A stretch of 64,000 nt of DNA, from positions 12,920,031 through 12,984,030 of the forward strand of contig JAQFVV010012405.1 in assembly GCA_028023455.1 (NCBI GenBank), read 5' to 3'. The position numbers and the translations under genes are program-made. The notes beneath the pieces are model-generated. The model was given only the letters and a program-made list of their open reading frames with translations. It made no database searches and was not told the DNA's origin. Source of the DNA: Epiperipatus broadwayi (taxonomy: Eukaryota; Onychophora; Udeonychophora; Euonychophora; Peripatidae). This document shows positions 34,437 through 47,227 of the stretch, in pieces (position 1 is the first letter of the stretch; the number at the start of each line of letters is the position of its first letter).

Positions 34437-36862
34437 ATTGTAAGCATATATTTACAATTTAAACCTTATCACTCACTACCAAATCCAAATCATTTTTTAT
34501 AATCAACTAAATATATATTTTTAGTTATAAAATACATAAATCCACACACAATTTTAAAACACAATTATGTAATTAAAGTGTTAAATTTTCTTATTATAAT
34601 AGAAAATTTAAACCCTATGTGGGAGGGAAATTGTAAGGGTTACTTACAATCTTGTTAACCTTATTTATTTAAGTAAAAGGTCAAAACATAAACTGAAAAA
34701 TATAAGTGTAAGTTTATGAATAGTAAATACATTTTTTTTTAAATATATATATAATTTAAAAGTTAAACTATAAAACCTTAATAACAAAAGTCAATTCAAA
34801 TAAATAGTTGTTTTAATAAAATTAAAACATTAAAATAATTATTTTAGATAATTCATATATACACCTATAAAATGATCATTTTTAAATCATTTATATGTAT
34901 AATAATAATAATTATTATTATTATTTAAGTTGACTAACCATAATAATCAAGATGTTAAACTTGGAGATAAATAACCTTTAGGTCAAGTCTCATATTAGCA
35001 ACTAAACACAAAGGAAATAAAATTTAGAATTCAATTATACAATTATTAATTATACTAATTTCAACAATATAGTCAAATAAGAAATCGTAAAATCAAATAA
35101 TATATTGAAAACATGCTACTGGAAGTCAGTTCTACTATAAAAGCTGGATCAAATAATTTAAAAATTAATCCTATCTTTTGCCAATGAATTAACCACTACG
35201 CATAGACATTTTGCTGTGTTCAAATTCCGAATATATTAAAAGATGGATCAATAATTTGAACAAATCTTTTTGTTGATAAAATTTTTATTAGAAATGAACT
35301 CTAATTTCACTCAATAAAAAGAGTAAATACATTACTCTTTAATATTATCAATTATAATTTCAAAATGAAATTATATATATTTTTATTTACTAATTAGATG
35401 AAATTGTAATAAGATCGTTCTAAATTGGAATCATAAAGAAGATAAATTTCGTCAAAAAAAAAACATTTATATATGTAAATTATATTAAGAAGATAATAAG
35501 TATATAAAATATGCCGTGAGTAATGACCATTTTGCCATAGGATTGAATGCTATTGTTTGATCTGAAAATAATTTAATTGTTTATTCCCACTGAAATGCCT
35601 AAACTATATGCGCACTTCATCTATATAATTAAAAATGCAATTTTAATTTTTATCGAAATAATTTATAGAAGATGTCAACATCATATAAGAGGAAGAATTT
35701 TGAACAACAGAGTATATTAATTGACTCACCAAAAATTGATAACCAGGGAATAAAGAAGTTTATCCTTAATGGACATTACTTTATAAATTATGGAAATGAA
35801 TAGGACAATACCTTAAATTACTTTTAATACATCTTATCGTTATGGGTGTCATCAGCTTCGGACATCTAATTTTATTTCCTTTGCATCCAAAATCTGTTTA
35901 CATTGAAATAGTCCATTTAAGAAAGTTATTAGATAAAGAGAAATGGAAAGATCATTGATTTAAATTTTTTTTTTTTAAATAAAATTTAGGTCTTTCCTAT
36001 AAAGCGATTTGACTGATGTAAAAATAACTTAATATGGAGTTAAGATTTTATTATTCTTCATTAACTTAGTAATATTTGTTTATTATTCTTTGTGTAAATG
36101 ATTAGCATCTTTGGGTGAAAGATTTTTTATTTCATAATAAAGACTACACATAGAAGGGGTTCTTATACAAGGATAGGATAATATAAAATCTTCATTTATA
36201 CATACAAATGTCATATTAAATTTAGCTAGTTAGTATTATAAGTTTTTGTTGAATTTATAAAATTTTATTTCTTATTTTACGATTTATTAAAATTTGGTCA
36301 TGTTATGATACATATTTACTATGGGGATAAGGAAAGGTATTATTTTAATTTGATATCATAAAATAGTAGAAATCTATGTAAAGCACTTATGATATTTTTT
36401 ATTTGTTATTTGAAATAAATTTAAATTGTTGTCTGTTAATAAATATGTTAAAGTTTGTTTTAAATTCAAGGAGGTCTCTGATTTATATACATATATCATA
36501 CTAATTTAATATCTTGATAATTTGGTTGAAATTAATTTTAAAATCGATTAAATTATATTATGTACTATTACTAATGTAAGATATTGATGGAAACTCCTGA
36601 AGAGAGTTAAATGTAAAAACTACACTGAGTTCGAATACTGAGCATAACGAAAGCATCTACAAAAGTGAAGATTGAATAAATTAATCTAAATTACATCTGT
36701 ATTGAATATTTAATTTTATATTATCTTGTTTGAAATAGATTCAATCTTGGATTAAAGTTAAATCGTATCATTCATTACATGCTATATGAAGACCCAAAAT
36801 CCGATTATAGTTAGATGCGACCAACATTGATTCTTTTAGGGGATCCGAACCATTACAATATG
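34437..36862 (-). repeat. Right LTR-like arm, ~2.43 kb
   Basis: Reverse complement of the left arm. On the minus strand it starts CATATTGTAATGGTTCGG and ends ATATGCTTACA next to ATT, so the termini can be read as TGTAAT...TTACA. It is slightly shorter than the left arm because of small indels. Neighbouring Gag relic in the same sense makes this the likely 5' LTR. Confidence 0.9.
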
Positions 36863-36864
36863 AA

Positions 36865-39800
36865 CTTAAGCTTATTTTGATTTGCTATTAGTGATGTTTG
36901 GTTCTTGACACAGCTAATGAAGAAATTCTTCTGAAATCACTCTTGTGAGTCATCATTTGCAATTCAGAATTTGGCTAGGTCTCGATTTCACTGTTATCTA
37001 GTAGAAGAGTAGCATAAATGTCATTCATAATTTTTTTTTTAAGTTTCACACATATCTTATATGTGTGTTAAAATTCTAAAGACATTATTCAAATCTAAAG
37101 GATTGATTTTCTTTTTTTTATTTAACATTTAAAAATAAAGGGTCTTTATTAAAAATATTATAAATATTTAAAGTATGTATATACCCAATAAATTACCTGT
37201 ATCCAGAGTCATGTGTATAAAATAAATTTGTACAATCTGTGAATATTCACAAACAAAGGAGAAAGATAAGTGATTAATTAATAAGTTTATTTTCAAAGCA
37301 TATATGTATGTAATATAAATAAAATGCCCGTTAATTAAAAACTATTGTAATAACAATAAAAAATAATAAATATAACAGTAATTGAGGAGTGTTAAGGAAT
37401 TAACCAAAAGTACTTTATAATAATTAATTACTGTTATATTTATTATTTATATATATTCCATTGTAAAAGAAATAAGGAGATATTATAACTACAGATGAAG
37501 AGAAGTCATAATCTTTAAAATTCTATAATGTCAGGAACTTTGCTTGGAAATATCACCTTTTTTATGAAAGGTAAAAAATTTCAAAAACAAAAAAAAAGAT
37601 TAAAAGGATATTTTTATTCCTTATACAAAAAAAATATTTCTATATGAAAATATAGATGAAATTATTGATTCTTTGAACTATTTTAAAGTTACTATGTAAT
37701 TATTTTAGATAGATTGTCCTTCGCATTAAAGAAATGTTCTTGAATCATAAATATTTTAATTAGCTGAATTATTTTCATTATTTATTAAAAATGAAAGATA
37801 GTCGTGTAAAGAAAAATAGATGTTTCATTTTGTTTTGTCAAAATAATTTCATTTTGATTCATTCTATATTTATAATAAATTGTGAATGGATACACAAAAT
37901 TTTCAACTACAGAAAGACAAAAAATATACAATTTTATAATATAAAAATACTATTTAATCCAAAATTCCTGGTTCTAGAACATTTTAGGTTTTTGATAATA
38001 GATCTTTTACTTTCTTCATTATAAACTGCAATTCTGCTCAAATAAGAAAAGAAAATAGGCAGCTCACTGCGATTAAGCTTATTAATGTATAGATATTTAT
38101 TGATTTTTTTTTTTTAATTTAAAAGATTAGCTTTGAAATTTTGCTTGGTTAATGGACGTTTGTGGATAATATGTATTTGGATTACTAGTATTCTACCTAC
38201 ATATGTATGTCTAGTAATTAAATTATATATATATGTGAAATTAATCTGTGTTTATGTATATTTGTATATGTCTTGTCATATATGCTTGTATAAAATTAAT
38301 TAACTTTAGGCATAATCAGGTATTCCTATATTCCTCATGGTATTTTTTTCTATATACATGTATGGTATCATTTGCTTATATGTGACAATTAATTGTGCTA
38401 GTTTGCTTGAATTATTCTACCAACTTTTTTTTTTAATACGATTTAATGTTTATGCTTGGAAGCAAATATATTTGACATATTCTCTGTATAAATATGAATT
38501 GGTTCTATGATACTCAATTCATGATGATTCTTTTATTCGTGTAAAATTTAGAAGTCTATGGATTAATTTTAGGCAATAGTTTTATTAACATTGTTGCAAA
38601 AGGGAAAAAAATTAATCAGTAATAAAAAGATACATTGTATTTTGTAATTCTTTAATTTTAAAAAAAAAATCATTTAAATTCTGCTTTAACTAACTGTTTA
38701 AATCAGATTTGGGATTGTGGCTAAAACAAATTGATTTTTTTTAAGCTCAACTGAAATCTCATTTCATTTTAAATAGAGAGATTAAAACAATTTTTTCTAA
38801 TTATTTTTTGAATAAGTATAAAATTATCATTTGTCTCAAATTTGTTATCAGAAAAATGCATATATATATATATATTTTTAAAAAAATTTAATTCATTATA
38901 TATTTGACAAATTATATAATGTAAAAGAATAATTTAAGAAGCTTTTTTACATTTATTAAAAATAATATTGATTAAAAAGATAAAACTACTATTGCAGTAC
39001 TAAAAAAAGTCATTACTTTTTATCTATTGGAGAATTTTTCATTTAAAAGACCAGATCAATAATATGCCATTGTGATTTTCCTGGTCTGTGTGTGTGTCTT
39101 TTAAACTAAGTTATGATTAATACATTTTTTAATGTAGTTATGTCATCTAAATAAATATGAAATAATTCCTCAAGCTCTTGCTTTATCTTTGTTTCACAAA
39201 TTATTCAGATGTTTATAAAAAATGTTATACTGTTTATCTGATAGAACAGGCAATAGAATACATGTTAATTTTTATAATGTTGATAATCTTAAATATCTAC
39301 ATTAGAGATTATGCAAAAATAAAACAATTTATTCAGAACAAAAAAAAAGTTGTACTTTTATTGTCATGGCTATATAAATTCAAGTCACTGATAGTAAAAA
39401 TTTAAAATATTTTATTGATCTACAACAATGGACCTATAGGAGATATTTTTGTTAAGAAGCATTCATGGGCAAAAATTCCTTTTCCCTCACCTATTTGTGG
39501 TATTTTCATTATGAATTTCATTGGTTTGAATTTTAAAAATTTTATTTTATTATTTTTGGTGATGAGCTTTATTCTTTATTTATTTAACATATATAGTTTT
39601 CTGGAAAGATTAAAAAGTCTTCATTTCCCCGTTCTTGTTATCTATCCTTACTGTTTTATTTTTAGTAAGATGTGAGAACAATGATCGACTCAAGAACTGA
39701 AAGTTCTGGAAGTACTCAGTTATCACATGATCTTCCAGCCATTAAATGTTACTTTCTTTGATTTAATATAGTGGAACCAATTGCTTAAGATTAGTTTCTA

Positions 39801-42800
39801 ATTTGAAGTTCGATCCATGTTTCAATTAATATGGATGGCTAGCTAAATTAAGTATGGTCCAGCTAATCAGAAGAGCCTAGATGTTTTAGATATTTAATGA
39901 TGTATAAAACTTCATTATAATTATGGTATAACTATAATATGCTATAATGAATTGGAGAATGGAATAGCAAGTAATGGAAAATTAGTTCAGAGTTAATCAG
40001 TTATCATTTGTCCATAGATCCTATTACTTTGGGATTAATTTGTTTCCACATAAATTATCCATGCACAAATGTTTCTAATTGAATATTAGTAATTAGTGTC
40101 AGCCTTTTTATTGGGATCTGTACCTTTTTGAATTGCATTATCAGGTGATGAATTGATTTTTGGCTTGATATATAATTTTTGTCATCAAACATTATGATCT
40201 ATATCATAACCAGTGTGCCTCAGTGGAAAAGTGATTAGTTTTCTCTCCAAGATATTTGCATGACCATCTCTAAATCAATGAATGTGCTGTGTAATAACAT
40301 AGTTTAGCTACTAACCACCAAAATTTTAAGATGCTATGTTATATTTAATATTTCTCAGTTTTATAAATTATTTTCAGTTTTTTTTTTTTTTTTACCATCT
40401 ATACACAGACAGATTTTCAATAACTATATTCTATAATATCATCTTTAAACATAATTATTTATTTACTATTTTTTTGAATATTACATCTAACAATATTACT
40501 ACTAATAATAACAATAATAGTAAATATATTTTAAAAGAAAATTAATTAATTCTACTTTTGGTGTATGTTTTTTTTAATCTGTTTGGATAGATTATTTCTT
40601 TCATTGTGGCATGAATCATGTTCGACTATTAAAATTGTTTTTTTTTTTTTTTTCTGCTTCTTTATGTTTAATTATTAAAAAAAAAAATTATTGTGATAGA
40701 ATATCATTTTAGTAGAGATTTTATTTTTTATTACTTCCCATAGTGCAATTTTAAATCGTAAATGAAATAGCCAGTACTGTCAGTAATTGTTGGTTATGTT
40801 TATTTATTGAAAAGTTACATCAGCTTTTTTTTTTATTAATCTTAAAACTATAAGCTGGTGGGTTTTAAGAGATAGAAATAATTTTTACTAATTTTACTTA
40901 AGAATAAATTACAGAGAAAATGATTGTCAATTGAAACATTTATTATTAGTTTTATATTTATTTCTATATATATGTTTAAAGGATTTAAGCTCAGAAAAAA
41001 TTTTAAATGATTTTATTGGAAAATTTACTTAAATATAATTACAATTAATAACTATATTTTATTATTGGATCAGAGCAAATGTACTATTAAATAAATAATT
41101 ATTAATAGTTTTTTAATACAGATGCCTTATTTTATCCACACTGAAATCATATACATCAGAAGCAAAAAAACTTTGATTTTTTGTTGACTATTTATAGTTT
41201 TTGCTTTAAACTCTTAAGCAATTTTATATTGCTAAAGCTAATTAATATATGGTTTGGCTGAGATCTCTCAGCTACATATAGCTATTTAAGTTAGATAGCT
41301 GGGATTGAAGACATTTAGGTGTCTTAAAATTCCAGAATTTTCTACTTAATAGTTAACTTTTAGATAAATGCTGATTTTGGCTTGGTATTTTTAGATCTAG
41401 TGTCTGAAACTATTCTAGCAACTCACTGAGGAGTGCCAAAGCATGAAACCATTGGTCTGAGGCTAAGGAGTGGTTTTCAAGATAGAGATTTTTTAAATGC
41501 TTTGTTTGGCTGGCATTTATCAATAAAGCTTGTTAGAGCAAATTAACAGAGCTCTTTATTTTATTTTTTTCATATATATTAGAATCTTATAATAAAATAT
41601 TGTTAGTCTATTTTTACATCATTAAATAAATCCATAATTATTTCACAAAGTGCAAGTTTATTGTTAAATAAATAATTATTAGTATTTTTCAAAATAATGT
41701 ATTTTTTTTATTTGTGCTCTTTGCTACCAAATTTTTAACATAATTTGTTCTTTTTTATAAAAGTAGCCATTTTATATGCTTATTTACATCTGGGATTTTT
41801 ATCAAACTATGTCATTTAATACTACTTCTATTTCACTTCATTATTTTATATATGTAGAATAGATTTTAATTTATTAAAATTGATACAATTTGCATCAAGT
41901 TTATTGTATTTTATTTAAAATGTATATGCAGGCACATACTCATTTTTCACTGAGCATTTTTTTAGAAATGTAAAGTATTAGTTGATTGAATTGATTTTGT
42001 TTATTAGACACTAGATGTAGCAATTAGGGAACATAATTTATCAAACTTGAATTAAATATATTTTTTTTACATTTACTTTTTTTTTTTCAAAAACTACCCC
42101 TTTTTCACTTTACCATCACAATATGTATATATTTAAAAGTTATTCCAGTAAAATTATTTTAAAAAATAAATATCTTAATATATTACAGTATGTGCTATTA
42201 ATAGATATATACTATACAGATATCAAAAATGAAATTTACTATTATTCCTTTATTTTTAGTGATAATAAAGTGCAAAAGATGTAATTTGTAAGTGATTTTA
42301 AATTAATAAATTTTAAGGAAATGCTTCCTTGTAGTATAAAAGTATCAACACCCATTTTCTGCTGGTATTTTCTCACCACAGCATCAATGATTGCATTGTG
42401 AATTAAAAACAAATTTTATTTCTCTAATTTGTATTTTTTATTTTTATTTTCAATCCATGTATTAATGAATTTTCTAACATGGAAGCAGTGGATGTAGAAG
42501 TTTTATTATTTTCTGTTTTCCAATGTAGGTTTTTTTCTTTATTGTCATCTTAACATCCTGTGAAAGCTCCGCAGCACTTTCACATGGATATTAACATTTT
42601 AGTCATTAAGATGGTGCTGCAATCACTATCTTTTCAACATTGTTTTAAGCCTATCTATAATCTTATATTATTGTTTGCAGTAGTTTCCACCTTTTTTCTG
42701 CCCAGATATACAAAAAAAATATGAAGATGTCAGTATTATATGAACTGTTTTCGTCTAAATTACAGTACTCTATTAACATGACAAAGCTATGAGGGAAATG

Positions 42801-44640
42801 ACCTAGAAGTAAATAGAAATGAGAATTTCTGATTGGATGAATATTTTAGTGTGAGGGTAAGTTATATAATATGGTAGATTTGTAAGGAAAAAATGCAATT
42901 TTTGATAATTTATTCACAAATTAAAAATTATTATGACGCAATCTTTTTGTAGAAGACTTATTTTTAAACCAAAAACTATGTCACTACTACTAGATTGTCT
43001 TTGAAAGCAATTTATTTTTAAAAAGACAACTCTGAAAAAGTTTGTTATGGCAACTGGAAGCAGTTTCTATTGGGTAACAATAAGCTTTTGTCAAAATGGT
43101 AAGTAAAATACTTTAAAATTTTTAATAACCCGATAAATAATTTATTAACTTTTAGATTTTTTTTTCTTATTTTGACAATAACTAACTAACCCTAAATATA
43201 TTCTTTTAATAACGTAAAATTCAAATATCGAATATTTTATTCTTCTAACTTTTTGGATAGGTAAAGTAGATCTAATGATGCCGTGTTCAATTGCTTTAGA
43301 TAAGAACGTCATTTAGATATTTATTTCATATTTATTTTTAAAATTGCTATCATTTGAAAGCTTACATTTGTAACTAATAATGTAAAAATTAGTTGTATAA
43401 GATATATATGGAAAAGAGGTTTAATTGTAAAAATAAAATGTTCAAATATGGAAGAATATTTAACAAAAGATTTTCTAGAACCTATTAGGAGTACAGTGGT
43501 AAGCATGTTCAATTTTTATGCTTACAAATTGAAGTTCAAATTTATGCCAAGAAAAGTTTGAATTCTTTTTTCAGGTAACCAGTCCATAATCACTATGGAT
43601 ACCATCCTGATATTGGTATGCTATGAGGAATATCATAGAATTGAAAACTTTTTCAGATGCTTGTTTTGCATTTATAAAAAATAAAAAAATCTCAAATGGC
43701 CAAAAAACAATAGTTTTATGTATTTTGAAAATATATATCAATTATTTGACAGTAGGAAAACTATTCCTCTCAGAGTCATTTCTATAAACATAAATCATCA
43801 ATGAATATTAGAGAGTAACGCCAAATAAATCGCAGATTAGTTACTGACTATTGTTTTTTTTTTTATTGGTGAGGAGTTTTTGTTCAACAGTCATCAAGTA
43901 ATCATTTAATTTATGCTATTCTACTTAATGTCTTGAAGATAATTTGTTTGTTTTGCTAAATATCTCCATAAAAAAAAAAAAAACTCTATATTTTAACGAT
44001 CCCTGTCAAAGTGGGCATTTTTGATCTTTTTACAAGGAGGTAGATAATACAGAAGTGTCCTCATATCTACATTATGACATCACAATTTATGCATAATAGC
44101 AAACTCATGCATTTTTAACATAGAGATAAATATTTTAACATCTTTATATAGAATATTCATATTTATGTACGGTTTAATTTAAAAATTATGGACATCAAGA
44201 TATCAATAAAAATAATTAACAAAAAAATATTGTTTTTTTACTTGCACATAAGTATTATAAGTATATCCTTATAGCAAAATTATTTAAAAATTATACACAT
44301 TAAAATATTATTTTATCTCAAAATAAATAAATGAAATTTATTATTTTTATATACTTTTTACAATTCAATCATGGATCTAAGTAGTGTAGATTCCACACAC
44401 AACTCATTAATACTTCACCATGAGCTGCTCTTATTTGAATCCCTCATTTTCATACCTTTCCTTCACTAATGCAATTGATTCCAAACAGAAAACTGTTTAA
44501 AATCCCACATTTTTCAATTAATATTTTGTACTTTTAATTACCTTGTTTTTTCATTAATTACTTTTATCTATTTTAAAGGGTTTTTCATTTAGTTATATTG
44601 TAACTAAAATGCAAAGCTTAACTGATGTTAGTATTTGCCT
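36865..44640. other. AT-rich non-coding stretch
   Basis: No gene recognised. It includes a small hairpin (37361-37448), TA-repeat runs near 38860, and a minus-strand 40-base splice-bounded window near 37196-37235 that I could not assign. Weak tRNA-box-like stretches at 40205 and 43490 are discussed under rejected items. Confidence 0.35.
37361..37448. repeat. Small inverted repeat, 23-bp arms
   Basis: AAATAATAAATATAACAG at the left pairs with CTGTTATATTTATTATTT at the right across a 42-base loop. The arms are perfect over about 23 bases, longer than expected by chance even in AT-rich DNA. It is possibly the core of a MITE. Confidence 0.55.
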
Positions 44641-44647
44641 GAAGGTT

Positions 44648-44965
44648 TGTGATGATGGTATATTAGAAATGATAATATGTTGGACTATTTCCATCATCTA
44701 TTTAAACTTTTCAAATACAAACAACTTGTTCGTAATAGCACCCAAATAGACAATACAGATTAGTAATTACACATTTTGAGTAGTATTATTCTCCATTCTT
44801 CTTCAGATGTTGTTGGCCTGACCAATGACAATATTAGTATAGAAGTTAAACTTACACCTTTAGATTCTTGAATATCAAAATTTAAGTCAACACTCTGACC
44901 AATTGAGCTATTCTGTCAAAAGCAAGAGTAGAAATTTCATATACTTATTTATGAGGGTGCATTAA
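44648..44965 (-). mobile_element. tRNA-box repeat (family A), copy 1
   Basis: Read on the minus strand it has GAATAGCTCAATTGG, an A-box-like stretch, then a degenerate B-box region, a GGTCAGGCCAACAACATCTGAAGAAGAATGG-type body and a distal block ATGATGGAAATAGTCC. The same blocks occur in the same order in the copies at 44995-45398 (opposite strand) and 62078-62470. It is head to head with copy 2. Confidence 0.75.
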
Positions 44966-44994
44966 AACCCTATAAATCAATCCAGTATGATGAT

Positions 44995-45398
44995 ACATAA
45001 TGTATGGAAACCTCTAATTAACCTCACTCTTAGAAAAAAGTATTAAAAGAAAAAAAAAATTGAAGGAATTAGGAGAATATGAACCAACCCTTGTAGATAA
45101 ATATGTGAAATTTCTAATAACTGTTACCTTTGACAGAATAGCTCAGTTGGTTAGAACCTTGCCTTAAAATTCGATATTCAAGAATCTAAAAATGTAAGCT
45201 AAACTCTATTGTTACTGGTCAGGCCAGCAACACTTGAAGAAGAGTGGAGAATTTTATTATTCAAAATGTTGTGTAGTTACTAACCTGTGTTGTCTATTTG
45301 TGTGTTGTTTGTATTTGAAAAATTTAAATAAAGTTTAAAATTTTCTATACATTCAACATTTAATGATAGATGATGGAAATAGTCCAACATATTATCAC
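44995..45398 (+). mobile_element. tRNA-box repeat (family A), copy 2
   Basis: GACAGAATAGCTCAGTTGG (45134 on) is a very good tRNA 5' half/A-box. The B-box side is decayed (AAAATGTAAGCTAAACTC). Body: TCAGGCCAGCAACACTTGAAG, then ATGATGGAAATAGTCC near 45370. Similarity to the 62-kb copy extends about 100 bp upstream of the tRNA-like part (CTCTTAGAAAAAAGTA vs CTCTTAGGAAAAAGTA), so the tRNA-like region is internal rather than at the 5' end. Confidence 0.75.
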
Positions 45399-45747
45399 AT
45401 TTAACTGATATTAAATTTGAAAATTTAAGCTACCTTACTTTACCCCCAAAAAATGACAGCTGCTGTCTTGTGGCATTTGACAGTTGCTGTATGATCTAAA
45501 AATTACAAAATTTTGTTTTTTATTAATTTCTTATTTTTTTCAAAACACAGTATATTGAAAATTTGGTTGGGCAAAACTACAGATAGAGAAGGAGGATTGT
45601 ATATATAATTTAATCTTTTTAACTTGCATTTAATCTACATGTTTAATGAAATATTTTTTTTACTCCAGCCATTTCTGTAAAGCAAGAATACTCAGTATTG
45701 TTATCAAATGGTAGCGCTAAATAGGTCATCAATCTAGCTTTTATTTT

Positions 45748-45844
45748 TCTCATGTGTCATGGCATCAGCTGGGAAGTGAACCCGCTAACATGGGACAACT
45801 CTTGTAAAGCAACTGTCGCTGACCTCTCGACCACCAATGCTTGA
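45748..45844 (-). mobile_element. Short tRNA-derived SINE (family B), second copy
   Basis: On the minus strand: GGTCGAGAGGTCAGCGAC (A-box side), GCGGGTTCACTTCC (B-box), then CTGATGCCATGACACATG and an A-rich tail. Imperfect 14-bp direct repeats flank it: CTAGCTTTTATTTT (45734-45747) and CTAGTTTTTATTTT (45845-45858). Same architecture as 13227-13334, about 97 bp long. Confidence 0.75.
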
Positions 45845-45859
45845 CTAGTTTTTATTTTG

Positions 45860-46590
45860 TTTAGAGACAAGCACTTGTATAGCCATTTGTCAGCCTTTTT
45901 TTTTTTTTTTCAAATTTTATATCATGAAATTCACACAAGAACAAGTAGACTTCATAATATTACAAATTATTTTTAATGAACAGATTTAATTAATAATAAA
46001 ATAATTACTTTTAAAATGAGTAATAATCTCCTCTTTCAAAAGGTATTAAGATTTTTTGAAGAGAATAGAGATTTTAAAAAAAAAAATTTGGTAAAATGTT
46101 TTGAAAATAATTTTTATGCGAAAAACTTATATCTTAAGTCATTAATATTATATGAGGTTATGAAAATATTGATAGTATTTGTAGCATCTTATATGCAATT
46201 ACAGCATAATGTTGGTAATAATGTATAAATTAATTATTTATTAGTGAAGTTTAAATGCATCAGTCAGTAAATTTACATATAAACTCTTAGCATTTTTGAC
46301 CATCACACTATACAACCATTCAATCAGTTCTTTCAGAATATTGCTTTGTGGCAATCAGCTGATTGCAGAGCTCAATTGTAGCATTCCATCAATCTTATAT
46401 ATTAAGGAATGATAATGTAAACTATGATACTGTTGTCTTGGAATAGACAATTTGCTAGTATTTTAATGTGATGTCAAAGTTGGTGAGGAGAGTTTGTTAA
46501 GTGTGAATTTATTGGTTGGTGTGTTTAAATTTTGCTAAAGAGTAATTAACTTAGAATTATTTTAACATTTATATATTTCTGTTAATAATT
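45860..46590. other. Upstream of KRTCAP2 exon, nothing assigned
   Basis: It could hold the tiny first exon or be intron. A slightly GC-richer patch at 46290-46480 was checked for a start codon in the needed phase, but none was found beside a good donor. The 70-codon frame at 46016-46228 has no motif. Confidence 0.3.
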
Positions 46591-46594
46591 TCAG

Positions 46595-46749
46595 CAGTAT
46601 CAAGTGGAATATCATGCCTTTTGGCAACTTGTTTAACTGTTCTTCTTTTTGCGGGCATGCAACTCTATAAATCATATTTAATTTCCTCTCAGTTGATGAC
46701 AATTTTTGGTGGATTTTTAGGATCTCAACTTTTTATACTGATTCTTACT
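46595..46749 (+). CDS. KRTCAP2: KRTCAP2 (KCP2) internal exon encoding TM1 and TM2
   Basis: KRTCAP2 is a small four-pass ER membrane subunit of the oligosaccharyltransferase complex that N-glycosylates nascent proteins. After an ATTTCAG acceptor, two bases complete a codon and then 51 codons are open: VSSGISCLLATCL..., LLFAGMQLY, GGFLGSQLFILILT. These match the family's N-terminus (family pattern VSSG-S...LLF.GMQMY...GG.LGS.LF...LTA). The exon ends before GTATCC, an acceptable but not ideal donor. It is preceded by a phase-1 intron and followed by a phase-0 one. The start codon must lie in an earlier exon with only a codon or two, not located. No stops or frameshifts, so it is probably functional. 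Confidence 0.9.
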
Positions 46750-47227
46750 GTATCCTTATTTTAAATAAAAATGTTAACCAGCATATATGTGTGCATGTGT
46801 GTTATTTGAGTGTTTATTTGACTATATGTCTATATATAATGAAGTCCAACATCTGAATCATGTTATTTCATTATAAATCATTCCAAAAAAAAAGTATAAG
46901 CAAAAAGTTAAAAACAGAAAAATTCATAAGCTTAGTAAACTTTACATGTTTATCACATGTAGTATGGCAGCTGTCATATTTTCATCTTGGAGAGCCCTCA
47001 TACAATGTTTTCAAATATTGTAATCTATGGGAACTCATTTATTAACGATGTTTTCTTCATAACTGAAATAAATTGAAAGTGCGTGTATTTCTTATTCTTT
47101 ACATAGCCCAATATTGTTTTATCTAAGATAATAATAAACAGTGAAATAAAAACAATTGATCACTTTTTTTAATCATGTATTGTATTACAAACGTAATTAT
47201 CTAAAAACAAATCTCACAACATATCTA

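Larger units (their letters stand above)
28030..36862. mobile_element. 8.8-kb composite: inverted LTR-like arms around Gag/integrase relics
   Basis: Two long arms (28030-30523 and 34437-36862) are reverse complements. Between them, 3.9 kb contains minus-strand relics of a Gag-like protein (33.5-34.0 kb) and of an integrase C-terminus (31.2-31.6 kb), plus an inserted pogo-like MITE. In the right arm the ends are TGTAAT...TTACA, the TG...CA form of LTRs. The right arm is oriented as the 5' LTR of a minus-strand element should be, but the left arm is flipped relative to a normal 3' LTR. It is most simply a Ty3/gypsy-like element, internally deleted and rearranged. A true foldback element that captured retroelement sequence is the alternative. 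Confidence 0.8.

Noticed and set aside
39415-39675. 86-codon + strand open frame, hydrophobic
   Set aside because: Phe/Leu/Ile-rich as expected in T-rich DNA; no motif, no splice sites in register.
43080-43102. ATG followed by GTAAGT as the KRTCAP2 first exon
   Set aside because: It would leave phase 0, while exon 46595 needs one base from the previous exon (phase 1).
46468-46490. ATGTCAAAGTTG|GTGAGG as the KRTCAP2 first exon
   Set aside because: Wrong phase for joining to 46595.
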